Below are positions 1 through 10,697 of a stretch of DNA of 36,844 nt, in pieces. The DNA comes from Liolophura sinensis. Taxonomy: Eukaryota > Mollusca > Polyplacophora > Chitonida > Chitonidae. Each line of letters starts with the position of its first letter. Positions within the stretch are counted from its first letter, which is position 1. The stretch covers positions 1-36,844 of the forward strand of contig NW_027018351.1 of NCBI RefSeq assembly GCF_032854445.1. The letters run 5' to 3'. The notes below the pieces were generated by a model that made no database searches, was not told the DNA's origin, and worked only from the letters and a program-made list of their open reading frames with translations. The translations under genes were made by a program, and so were the position numbers.

Positions 1-311
1 AGTCTGCTGTAAAAAGTACAATTGAACACTGACCCACATCAATAAGGTGTCAAAAGATGCGCCATTGGGTCAGGCATCTCCAGGTGTTGAAAAATTGCAA
101 ATTTCCTTGGTTTCCATGGAGTAAGAGCCGTTGCTGGGCACGTGATTTTGACATAATGATGATTCAATTGTGGCTACAGCCAAAAAGTATTGGTCGGAGA
201 GCAACGCGGTTTGCACCATTCGATTTCTCGTCACAAAATACGTCGGATTAGCCTCTTACCAGCAGCATTGGAACATTTTTTCCACTTTTGGATTTTTGCC
301 TGGTCCTTTTG
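1..311 (+). repeat. Partial satellite unit at left edge (3' part)
   Basis: The window opens inside a unit at AGTCTGCTGTAAAAAG and runs to the unit end. It carries GTGTCAAAAGATGCGCCATTGG, a variant combination otherwise seen only in the units at 2037 and 7048. It has one extra A in CCAAAAAGTATTGG and a T-to-A-shifted GACATAATGATGATTC relative to GACATAAATGATGATTC. No other content. Confidence 0.95.
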
Positions 312-859
312 CTAATTGAAATCGGCTACATGTACTATGTACCATCGCGACTGGTCATTACTATATTCAACTTTTGATTATAAGTTATGTGCCCTTCGGT
401 AGCCCAGAAGACGTCAAATCTTTGGGCCAAGCCCATTTAACTCACCCAGCAAATGTCTTACTTCTAAGTCGAAGATAAACTCAATGTCTTTATCTACATG
501 TAGAAAAACCACACCATTTTTATATAAAAACACAAGGTACTTGATACAGTCTGCTGTAAAAAGTACAATTGAACACTGACCCACATCAATAAGGTGCCAA
601 AAGATGCGCAATTGGGCCAGGCATCTCCAGTTGTTGAAAAATTGTAAATTTCCTTGGTTTCCATGGAGTAAGAGCCGTTGCTGGGCACGTGATTTTGATA
701 TAAATGATCATTCAATTGTGGCTACAGCCAAAAGTATTGGTCGGAGAGCAACGCGGTTTGCACCATTTGATTTCTCGTCACAAAATACGTCGGATTAGCC
801 TCTTACCATCAGCAATTGGAACATTTTTTCCACTTTTGGATTTTTGCCTGGTCCTTTTG
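312..859 (+). repeat. Standard 548-bp unit, type I; opens 5.01-kb higher-order repeat copy 1
   Basis: Full-length unit carrying TATATAAAAACAC and ACTTGATACAG (type I), GTTGTTGAAAAATTG and GATATAAATGATCATTC. It has TTTGATTTCTCG where most units have TTCGATTTCTCG (a CpG-to-TpG change), and the unit starting at 5324 shares this. Its counterpart in the second higher-order copy is 5324-5870. Confidence 0.95.
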
Positions 860-1224
860 CTAATTGAAATCGGCTACATGTACTATGTACCATCGCGACT
901 GGTCATTACTATATTCAACTTTTGATTATAAGTTATGTGCCCTTCGGTAGCCCAGAAGATGTCAAATCTTTGGGCCAAGCCCATTTAACTCACCCAGCAA
1001 GTGTCTTACTTCTAAGTCGAAGATAAACTTAATCTCTTTGTCTACATGTAGAAAAACCACACTATTTTTAGCCTCATTCAATTGTGGCTACAGCCAAAAG
1101 TATTGGTCGGAGAGCAACGCGGTTTGCACCATTCGATTTCTCGTCACAAAATACGTCGGATTAGCCTCTTACCAGCAGCATTGGAGCATTTTTTCCACTT
1201 TTGGATTTTTGCCTGGTCCTTTTG
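860..1224 (+). repeat. Short 365-bp unit (one third missing), AGCCTC junction
   Basis: The sequence runs from ACACTATTTTT straight to AGCCTCATTCAATTG at about 1064-1080. It skips the TATATAAA/AAATAAA segment, the GATGCGCAATTGGG segment and the CACGTG site. The upstream part has the linked variants GAAGATGTC, CAAGTGTC and CTTAATCTCTTTGTC that mark every short unit. Confidence 0.95.
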
Positions 1225-1669
1225 CTAATTGAAATCGGCTACATGTACTATGTACCATCGCGACTGGTCATTACTATATTCAACTTTTGATTATAAGTTA
1301 TGTGCCCTTCGGTAGCCCAGAAGACGTCAAATCTTTGGGCCAAGCCCATTTAACTCACCCAGCAAATGTCTTACTTCTAAGTCGAAGATAAACTCAATGT
1401 CTTTACCTACATGTAGAAAAACCACACCATTTTTATATAAAACACAAGGTACTTGATACAGTCTGCTGTAAAAAGTACAATTGAACACTGACCCACATCA
1501 ATAAGGTGCCAAAGATGCGCAATTGGGCCAGGCATCTCCAGTTGTTGAAAAATTGTAAATTTCCTTGGTTTCCATGGAGTAAGAGCCGTTGCTGGGCACG
1601 TGATTTTGATATAAATGATCATTCAATTGTGGCTACAGCCAAAAGTATTGGTTTTGCCTGGTCCTTTTG
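1225..1669 (+). repeat. Unit with 100-bp internal deletion (445 bp)
   Basis: GTATTGG is joined directly to TTTTGCCTGGTCC at about 1650. The intervening TCGGAGAG...CACTTTTGGAT segment (100 bp in an intact unit) is absent. The only other unit with this junction is 6236-6682, in the second copy of the same higher-order repeat. Minor single-base losses (AAAACACAAGG, GTGCCAAAGATG) account for the extra shortening. Confidence 0.95.
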
Positions 1670-2036
1670 CTAATTGAAATCGGCTACATGTACTATGTAC
1701 CATCGCGACTGGTCATTACTATATTCAACTTTTGATTATAAGTTATGTGCCCTTCGGTAGCCCAGAAGATGTCAAATCTTTGGGCCAAGCCCATTTAAAC
1801 TCACCCAGCAAGTGTCTTACTTCTAAGTCGAAGATAAACTTAATCTCTTTGTCTACATGTAGAAAAACCACACTATTTTTAGCCTCATTCAATTGTGGCT
1901 ACAACCAAAAGTATTGGTCGGAGAGCAACGCGGTTTGCACCATTCGATTTCTCGTCACAAAAATACGTCGGATTAGCCTTTTACCAGCAACATTGGAACA
2001 TTTTTTCCACTTTTGGATTTTTGCCTGGTCCTTTTG
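1670..2036 (+). repeat. Short unit (367 bp), AGCCTC junction
   Basis: Same deletion junction as the unit at 860. It has CTACAACCAAAAG instead of CTACAGCCAAAAG and CAGCAACATTGG instead of CAGCAGCATTGG, both also found in its counterpart at 6683. Two single-base insertions (TTTAAACTCACC near 1798, AAAAATACG near 1960) make it 367 rather than 365 bp. Confidence 0.95.
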
Positions 2037-2765
2037 CTAATTGAAATCGGCTACATGTACTATGTACCATCGCGACTGGTCATTACTATATTCAACTTTT
2101 GATTATAAGTTATGTGCCCTTCGGTAGCCAGAAGACGTCAAATCTTTGGGCCAAGCCCATTTAACTCACCCAGCAAATGTCCTTACTTCTAAGTCGAAGA
2201 TAAACTCAATGTCTTCATCTACATGTAGAAAAACCACACCATTTTTATATAAAAAACACAAGCTACTTGATACAGTCTGCTGTAAAAAGTACAATTGAAC
2301 ACTGACCCACATCAATAAGGTGTCAAAAGATGCGCCATTGGGTCAGGCATCTTCAGGTGTTGAAAAATTGCAAATTTCCTTGGTTTCCATGGAGTAAGAG
2401 CCGTTGCTGGGCACGTGATTTTGACATAAATGATGATTCAATTGTGGCTACAGCCAAAAGTATTGGTCGGAGAGCAACGACGTTTGCACCATTCGATTTC
2501 TCGTCACAAAATGCGTCGGATTAGCCTCTTACCAGCAGCATTGGAACATTTTTTCCACTTTTGGATTTTTGCCTGGTCCTTTTGCTAATTGAAATCGGCT
2601 ACATGTACTATGTACCATCGCGACTGGTCATTACTATATTCAACTTTTGATTATAAGTTATGTGCCCTTCGGTAGCCCAGAAGACGTCAAATCTTTGGGC
2701 CAAGCCCATTTAACTCACCCAGCAAATGTCTTACTTCTAAGTCGAAGATAAACTCAATGTCTTTA

Positions 2766-2777
2766 TCTACATGTAGA
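2766..2777. other. 12-bp perfect palindrome TCTACATGTAGA, one per unit (representative copy)
   Basis: TCTACATGTAGA equals its own reverse complement and sits about 183 bp into each unit, including the short ones. It is broken in few units: TCTGCATGTAG at 3680 and its counterpart at 8687, and small changes near 19022 and 27068. A second ACATGT-centred palindrome, TACATGTA, lies in the near-invariant block at the unit start. Whether proteins bind either is unknown. Confidence 0.8.
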
Positions 2778-2959
2778 AAAACCACACCATTTTTAAATAA
2801 AAACCACAAGATACTTAATAGAGTCTGCTGTAAAAAGTACAATTGAACACTGACCCACATCAATAAGGTGCCAAAAGATGCGCAATTGGGCCAGGCATCT
2901 CCAGGTGTTGAAAAATTGTAAATTTCCTTGGTTTCCATGGGGTAAGAGCCGTTGCTGGG

Positions 2960-2965
2960 CACGTG
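2960..2965. promoter_or_regulatory. CACGTG (E-box/G-box type) site, one per full unit (representative copy)
   Basis: Full units carry GGGCACGTGATTTTG. The core CACGTG is the classic binding site of basic helix-loop-helix factors. On the minus strand it reads ATCACGTG, which fits the yeast centromere element CDEI consensus RTCACRTG. All 365-bp units lack it because it lies inside the deleted third. A subset of full units has CACGTA (near 17011, 17565, 20685, 24697, 26708 and 28169). The site itself is plain; any function is inference. Confidence 0.4.
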
Positions 2966-5870
2966 ATTTTGACATAATTGATGATTCAATTGTGGCTACA
3001 GCCAAAAGTATTGGTCGGAGAGCAACGCGGTTTGCACCATTCGATTTCTCGTCACAAAATACGTCGGATTAGCCTCTTACCAGCAGCATTGGAACATTTT
3101 TTCCACTTTTGGATTTTTGCCTGGTCCTTTTGCTAATTGAAATCGGCTACATGTACTATGTACCATCGCGACTGGTCATTACTATATTCAACTTTTGATT
3201 ATAAGTTATGTGCCCTTCGGTAGCCCAGAAGACGTCAAATCTTTGGGCCAAGCCCATTTAACTCACCCAGCAAATGTCTTACTTCTAAGTCGAAGATAAA
3301 CTCAATGTCTTTATCTACATGTAGAAAAACCACACCATTTTTATATAAAAACACAAGGTACTTGATACAGTCTGCTGTAAAAAGTACAATTGAACACTAA
3401 CCCACATCAATAAGGTGCCAAAAGATGCGCAATTGGGCCAGGCATCTCCAGTTGTTGAAAAATTGTAAATTTCCTTGGTTTCCATGGAGTAAGAGCCGTT
3501 GCTGGGCACGTGATTTTGATATAAATGATCATTCAATTGTGGCTACAGCCAAAAGTATTGGTCGGAGAGCAACGCGGTTTGCACCATTCGATTTCTCGTC
3601 ACAAAATACGTCGGATTAGCCTCTTACCATCAGCATTGGAACATTTTTTCCACTTTTGGATTTTTCCCTGGTCCTTTTGCTAATTGAAATCGGCTACATG
3701 TACTATGTACCATCGCGACTGGTCATTACTATATTCAACTTTTGATTATAAGTTATGTGCCCTTCGGTAGCCCAGAAGACGTCAAATCTTTGGGCCAAGC
3801 CCATTTAACTCACCCAGCAAATGTCTTACTTCTAAGTCGAAGATAAACTCAATGTCTTTATCTGCATGTAGAAAAACCACACCATTTTTATATAAAAAAC
3901 ACAAGGTACTTGATACAGTCTGCTGTAAAAAGTACAATTGAACACTGACCCACATCAATAAGGTGCCAAAAGATGCGCAATTGGGCCAGGCATCTCCAGT
4001 TGTTGAAAAATTGTAAATTTTCTTGGTTTCCATGGAGTAAGAGCCGTTGCTGGGCACGTGATTTTGACATAAATGATCATTCAATTGTGGCTACAGCCAA
4101 AAGTATTGGTCGGAGAGCAACGCGGTTTGCACCATTCGATTTCTCGTCACAAAATACGTCGGATTAGCCTCTTACCAGCAGCATTGGAACATTTTTTCCA
4201 CTTTTGGATTTTTGCCTGGTCCTTTTGCTAATTGAAATCGGCTACATGTACTATGTACCATCGCGACTGGTCATTACTATATTCAACTTTTGATTATAAG
4301 TTATGTGCCCTTCGGTAGCCCAGAAGATGTCAAATCTTTGGGCCAAGCCCATTTAACTCACCCAGCAAATGTCTTACTTCTAAGTCGAAGATAAACTTAA
4401 TCTCTTTATCTACATGTAGAAAAACCACACCATTTTTATATAAAAAACACAAGGTACTTGATACAGTCTGCTGTAAAAAGTACAATTGAACACTGACCCA
4501 CATCAATAAGGTGCCAAAAGATGCGCAATTGGGTCAGGCATCTCCAGGTTTTGAAAAAATGCAAATTTCCTTGGTTTTTATGGAGTAAGAGCCGTTGCTG
4601 GGCACGTGATTTTGACATAAATGATGATTCAATTGTGGCTACAGCCAAAAGTATTGGTCGGAGAGCAACGCGGTTTGCACCATTCGATTTCTCGTCACAA
4701 AATACGTCGGATTAGCCTCTTACCAGCAGCATTGGAGCATTTTTTCCACTTTTGGATTTTTGCCTGGTCCTTTTGCTAATTGAAATCGGCTACATGTACT
4801 ATGTACCATCGCGACTGGTCATTACTATATTCAACTTTTGATTATAAGTTATGTGCCCTTCGGTAGCCCAGAAGACGTCAAATCTTTGGGCCAAGCCCAT
4901 TTAACTCACCCAGCAAATGTCTTACTTCTAAGTCGAAGATAAACTCAATGTCTTTATCTACATGTAGAAAAACCACACCATTTTTAAATAAAAACCACAA
5001 GATACTTAATAGAGTCTGCTGTAAAAAGTGCAATTGAACACTGACCCACATCAATAAGGTGCCAAAAGATGCGCAATTGGGCCAGGCATCTCCAGGTGTT
5101 GAAAAATTGTAAATTTCCTTGGTTTCCATGAAGTAAGAGCCGTTGCTGGGCACGTGATTTTGACATAATTGATCATTCAATTGTGGCTACAGCCAAAAGT
5201 ATTGGTCGGAGGGCAACGCGGTTTGCACCATTCGATTTCTCGTCACAAAATACGTCGGATTAGCCTCTTACCAGCAGCATTGGAACATTTTTTCCACTTT
5301 TGGATTTTTGCCTGGTCCTTTTGCTAATTGAAATCGGCTACATGTACTATGTACCATCGCGACTGGTCATTACTATATTCAACTTTTGATTATAAGTTAT
5401 GTGCCCTTCGGTAGCCCAGAAGACGTCAAATCTTTGGGCCAAGCCCATTTAACTCACCCAGCAAATGTCTTACTTCTAAGTCGAAGATAAACTCAATGTC
5501 TTTATCTACATGTAGAAAAACCACACCATTTTTATATAAAAACACAAGGTACTTGATACAGTCTGCTGTAAAAAGTACAATTGAACACTGACCCACATCA
5601 ATAAGGTGCCAAAAGATGCGCAATTGGGCCAGGCATCTCCAGTTGTTGAAAAATTGTAAATTTCCTTGGTTTCCATGGAGTAAGAGCCGTTGCTGGGCAC
5701 GTGATTTTGATATAAATGATCATTCAATTGTGGCTACAGCCAAAAGTATTGGTCGGAGAGCAACGCGGTTTGCACCATTTGATTTCTCGTCACAAAATAC
5801 GTCGGATTAGCCTCTTACCATCAGCATTGGAACATTTTTTCCACTTTTGGATTTTTGCCTGGTCCTTTTG

Positions 5871-6235
5871 CTAATTGAAATCGGCTACATGTACTATGTA
5901 CCATCGCGACTGGTCATTACTATATTCAACTTTTGATTATAAGTTATGTGCCCTTCGGTAGCCCAGAAGATGTCAAATCTTTGGGCCAAGCCCATTTAAC
6001 TCACCCAGCAAGTGTCTTACTTCTAAGTCGAAGATAAACTTAATCTCTTTGTCTACATGTAGAAAAACCACACTATTTTTAGCCTCATTCAATTGTGGCT
6101 ACAGCCAAAAGTATTGGTCGGAGAGCAACGCGGTTTGCACCATTCGATTTCTCGTCACAAAATACGTCGGATTAGCCTCTTACCAGCAGCATTGGAGCAT
6201 TTTTTCCACTTTTGGATTTTTGCCTGGTCCTTTTG
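5871..6235 (+). repeat. Short 365-bp unit, AGCCTC junction
   Basis: Same junction and linked upstream variants (GAAGATGTC, CAAGTGTC) as the unit at 860, of which it is the second-copy counterpart, 5,011 bp downstream. Confidence 0.95.
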
Positions 6236-6682
6236 CTAATTGAAATCGGCTACATGTACTATGTACCATCGCGACTGGTCATTACTATATTCAACTTTTG
6301 ATTATAAGTTATGTGCCCTTCGGTAGCCCAGAAGACGTCAAATCTTTGGGCCAAGCCCATTTAACTCACCCAGCAAATGTCTTACTTCTAAGTCGAAGAT
6401 AAACTCAATGTCTTTATCTACATGTAGAAAAACCACACCATTTTTATATAAAAACACAAGGTACTTGATACAGTCTGCTGTAAAAAGTACAATTGAACAC
6501 TGACCCACATCAATAAGGTGCCAAAAGATGCGCAATTGGGCCAGGCATCTCCAGTTGTTGAAAAATTGTAAATTTCCTTGGTTTCCATGGAGTAAGAGCC
6601 GTTGCTGGGCACGTGATTTTGATATAAATGATCATTCAATTGTGGCTACAGTCAAAAGTATTGGTTTTGCCTGGTCCTTTTG
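6236..6682 (+). repeat. Unit with 100-bp internal deletion (447 bp)
   Basis: Counterpart of 1225-1669 with the identical GTATTGG/TTTTGCCTGG junction. It has a private CTACAGTCAAAAG near 6650. It sits between two short units, as in the first copy. Confidence 0.95.
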
Positions 6683-7047
6683 CTAATTGAAATCGGCTAC
6701 ATGTACTATGTACCATCGCGACTGGTCATTACTATATTCAACTTTTGATTATAAGTTATGTGCCCTTCGGTAGCCCAGAAGATGTCAAATCTTTGGGCCA
6801 AGCCCATTTAACTCACCCAGCAAGTGTCTTACTTCTAAGTCGAAGATAAACTTAATCTCTTTGTCTACATGTAGAAAAACCACACTATTTTTAGCCTCAT
6901 TCAATTGTGGCTACAACCAAAAGTATTGGTCGGAGAGCAACGCGGTTTGCACCATTCGATTTCTCGTCACAAAATACGTCGGATTAGCCTTTTACCAGCA
7001 ACATTGGAACATTTTTTCCACTTTTGGATTTTTGCCTGGTCCTTTTG
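6683..7047 (+). repeat. Short 365-bp unit, AGCCTC junction
   Basis: Counterpart of 1670-2036 without that copy's single-base insertions. It shares CTACAACCAAAAG and CAGCAACATTGG. Confidence 0.95.
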
Positions 7048-10000
7048 CTAATTGAAATCGGCTACATGTACTATGTACCATCGCGACTGGTCATTACTAT
7101 ATTCAACTTTTGATTATAAGTTATGTGCCCTTCGGTAGCCCAGAAGACGTCAAATCTTTGGGCCAAGCCCATTTAACTCACCCAGCAAATGTCTTACTTC
7201 TAAGTCGAAGATAAACTCAATGTCTTCATCTACATGTAGAAAAACCACACCATTTTTATATAAAAAACACAAGCTACTTGATACAGTCTGCTGTAAAAAG
7301 TACAATTGAACACTGACCCACATCAATAAGGTGTCAAAAGATGCGCCATTGGGTCAGGCATCTTCAGGTGTTGAAAAATTGCAAATTTCCTTGGTTTCCA
7401 TGGAGTAAGAGCCGTTGCTGGGCACGTGATTTTGACATAAATGATGATTCAATTGTGGCTACAGCCAAAAGTATTGGTCGGAGAGCAACGACGTTTGCAC
7501 CATTCGATTTCTCGTCACAAAATGCGTCGGATTAGCCTCTTACCAGCAGCATTGGAACATTTTTCCACTTTTGGATTTTTGCCTGGTCCTTTTGCTAATT
7601 GAAATCGGCTACATGTACTATGTACCATCGCGACTGGTCATTACTATATTCAACTTTTGATTATAAGTTATGTGCCCTTCGGTAGCCCAGAAGACGTCAA
7701 ATCTTTGGGCCAAGCCATTTAACTCACCCAGCAAATGTCTTACTTCTAAGTCGAAGATAAACTCAATGTCTTTATCTACATGTAGAAAAACCACACCATT
7801 TTTAAATAAAAACCACAAGATACTTAATAGAGTCTGCTGTAAAAGTACAATTGAACACTGACCCACATCAATAAGGTGCCAAAAGATGCGCAATTGGGCC
7901 AGGCATCTCCAGGTGTTGAAAAATTGTAAATTTCCTTGGTTTCCATGGGGTAAGAGCCGTTGCTGGGCACGTGATTTTGACATAATTGATGATTCAATTG
8001 TGGCTACAGCCAAAAGTATTGGTCGGAGAGCAACGCGTTTGCACCATTCGATTTCTCGTCACAAAATACGTCGGATTAGCCTCTTACCAGCAGCATTGGA
8101 ACATTTTTCCACTTTTGGATTTTTGCCTGGTCCTTTTGCTAATTGAAATCGGCTACATGTACTATGTACCATCGCGGACTGGTCATTACTATATTCAACT
8201 TTTGATTATAAGTTATGTGCCCTTCGGTAGCCCAGAAGACGTCAAATCTTTGGGCCAAGCCCATTTAACTCACCCAGCAAATGTCTTACTTCTAAGTCGA
8301 AGATAAACTCAATGTCTTTATCTACATGTAGAAAAACCACACCATTTTTATATAAAAACACAAGGTACTTGATACAGTCTGCTGTAAAAAGTACAATTGA
8401 ACACTAACCCACATCAATAAGGTGCCAAAAGATGCGCAATTGGGCCAGGCATCTCCAGTTGTTGAAAAATTGTAAATTTCCTTGGTTTCCATGGAGTAAG
8501 AGCCGTTGCTGGGCACGTGATTTTGATATAAATGATCATTCAATTGTGGCTACAGCCAAAAGTATTGGTCGGAGAGCAACGCGGTTTGCACCATTCGATT
8601 TCTCGTCACAAAATACGTCGGATTAGCCTCTTACCATCAGCATTGGAACATTTTTTCCACTTTTGGATTTTTCCCTGGTCCTTTTGCTAATTGAAATCGG
8701 CTACATGTACTATGTACCATCGCGACTGGTCATTACTATATTCAACTTTTGATTATAAGTTATGTGCCCTTCGGTAGCCCAGAAGACGTCAAATCTTTGG
8801 GCCAAGCCCATTTAACTCACCCAGCAAATGTCTTACTTCTAAGTCGAAGATAAACTCAATGTCTTTATCTGCATGTAGAAAAACCACACCATTTTTATAT
8901 AAAAAACACAAGGTACTTGATACAGTCTGCTGTAAAAAGTACAATTGAACACTGACCCACATCAATAAGGTGCCAAAAGATGCGCAATTGGGCCAGGCAT
9001 CTCCAGTTGTTGAAAAATTGTAAATTTTCTTGGTTTCCATGGAGTAAGAGCCGTTGCTGGGCACGTGATTTTGACATAAATGATCATTCAATTGTGGCTA
9101 CAGCCAAAAAAGTATTGGTCGGAGAGCAACGCGGTTTGCACCATTCGATTTCTCGTCACAAAATACGTCGGATTAGCCTCTTACCAGCAGCATTGGAACA
9201 TTTTTTCCACTTTTGGATTTTTGCCTGGTCCTTTTGCTAATTGAAATCGGCTACATGTACTATGTACCATCGCGACTGGTCATTACTATATTCAACTTTT
9301 GATTATAAGTTATGTGCCCTTCGGTAGCCCAGAAGATGTCAAATCTTTGGGCCAAGCCCATTTAACTCACCCAGCAAATGTCTTACTTCTAAGTCGAAGA
9401 TAAACTTAATCTCTTTATCTACATGTAGAAAAACCACACCATTTTTATATAAAAAACACAAGGTACTTGATACAGTCTGCTGTAAAAAGTACAATTGAAC
9501 ACTGACCCACATCAATAAGGTGCCAAAAGATGCGCAATTGGGTCAGGCATCTCCAGGTTTTGAAAAAATGCAAATTTCCTTGGTTTTTATGGAGTAAGAG
9601 CCGTTGCTGGGCACGTGATTTTGACATAAATGATGATTCAATTGTGGCTACAGCCAAAAGTATTGGTCGGAGAGCAACGCGGTTTGCACCATTCGATTTC
9701 TCGTCACAAAATACGTCGGATTAGCCTCTTACCAGCAGCATTGGAGCATTTTTTCCACTTTTGGATTTTTGCCTGGTCCTTTTGCTAATTGAAATCGGCT
9801 ACATGTACTATGTACCATCGCGACTGGTCATTACTATATTCAACTTTTGATTATAAGTTATGTGCCCTTCGGTAGCCCAGAAGACGTCAAATCTTTGGGC
9901 CAAGCCCATTTAACTCACCCAGCAAATGTCTTACTTCTAAATCGAAGATAAACTTAATCTCTTTGTCTACATGTAGAAAAACCACACCATTTTTATATAA

Positions 10001-10332
10001 AAAACACAAGGTACTTGATACAGTCTGCTGTAAAAAGTACAATTGAACACTGACCCACATCAATAAGGTGCCAAAAGATGCGCAATTGGGTCAGGCATCT
10101 CCAGCTGTTGAAAAATTGCAAATTTCCTTGGTTTTTATGGAGTAAGAGCCGTTGCTGGGCACGTGATTTTGACATAAATTATGATTCAATTGTGGCTACA
10201 GCCAAAATTATTGGTCGGAGAGCAACGCGGTTTGCACCATTCGATTTCTCGTCACAAAACACGTCGGATTAGCCTCTTACCAGCAGCATTGGAACATTTT
10301 TTCCACTTTTGGATTTTTGCCTGGTCCTTTTG
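7048..10332 (+). repeat. Run of six standard units (7048-10332)
   Basis: Unit starts are 7048, 7595, 8139, 8687, 9237 and 9785. Types are I, II, I, I, I, I. The first five match the units at 2037-4775 variant for variant (GCAACGACG, CCATGGGGTAAG, TCTGCATGTAG, GGTTTTTATGGAG). About 7561-8176 holds a cluster of single-base indels absent from the first copy. The unit at 8687 has two extra A bases near 9107. The unit at 9785 (AAATCGAAG, AAAATTATTGG) does not match 4776, so the copy-to-copy match ends near 9940. Confidence 0.95.
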
Positions 10333-10697
10333 CTAATTGAAATCGGCTACATGTACTATGTACCATCGCGACTGGTCATTACTATATTCAACTTTTGATT
10401 ATAAGTTATGTGCCCTTCGGTAGCCCAGAAGATGTCAAATCTTTGGGCCAAGCCCATTTAACTCACCCAGCAAGTGTCTTACTTCTAAGTCGAAGATAAA
10501 CTTAATCTCTTTGTCTACATGTAGAAAAACCACACCATTTTTAGCCTCATTCAATTGTGGCTACAGCCAAAAGTATTGGTCGGAGAGCAACGCGGTTTGC
10601 ACCATTCGATTTCTCGTCACAAAATACGTCGGATTAGCCTCTTACCAGCAGCATTGGAGCATTTTTTCCACTTTTGGATTTTTGCCTGGTCTTTTTG
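10333..10697 (+). repeat. Short 365-bp unit with an intermediate junction haplotype
   Basis: It has the AGCCTC junction of the upstream short units but ACACCATTTTT, the form shared with the downstream AGCGTC group, instead of ACACTATTTTT. It ends with GGTCTTTTTGC, a private change. Confidence 0.95.

Larger units (their letters stand above)
2037..5870 (+). repeat. Run of seven standard units (2037-5870)
   Basis: Unit starts are 2037, 2585, 3133, 3680, 4228, 4776 and 5324. Types in order are I, II, I, I, I, II, I. The unit at 2037 has GCGCCATTGGG and GCAACGACG. The unit at 2585 has CCATGGGGTAAG. The unit at 3680 has TCTGCATGTAG, breaking the usual palindrome. The unit at 4228 has GGTTTTTATGGAG. 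The first six units close copy 1 of the 5.01-kb higher-order repeat; the unit at 5324 opens copy 2. Confidence 0.95.
312..10332 (+). repeat. 5.01-kb ten-unit higher-order repeat, two tandem copies
   Basis: Copy 1 is 312-5323 and copy 2 is 5324-10332. Both have the order full, short, 100-bp-deleted, short, then six full units. Private variants recur at a constant 5,007-5,012 bp offset: GCGCCATTGGG, GCAACGACG, CCATGGGGTAAG, TCTGCATGTAG, GGTTTTTATGGAG and the 100-bp deletion. The last unit of each copy differs (type II at 4776, type I at 9785), so homology is clear for about 4.6 kb of each copy. The remaining differences I noticed are almost all single-base indels. Confidence 0.9.

Noticed and set aside
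2246-2253. TATATAAA box-like motif in type I units as a possible promoter
   Set aside because: It sits in an AT-rich stretch, is absent from type II and short units, and has no linked start site or downstream gene.
2673-2750. RNA polymerase III internal promoter (TAGCCCAGAAG fits the A-box consensus TRGYNNARNNG)
   Set aside because: The only B-box candidate downstream (AGTCGAAGAT) misses several consensus bases, there is no nearby T-run terminator in the expected place, and a short degenerate A box is expected by chance.
3035-3070. CENP-B box (NTTCGNNNNANNCGGGN)
   Set aside because: TTCG occurs at ATTCGATTTC and CCTTCGGTAG, but neither has the required A and CGGG at the right spacing on either strand.
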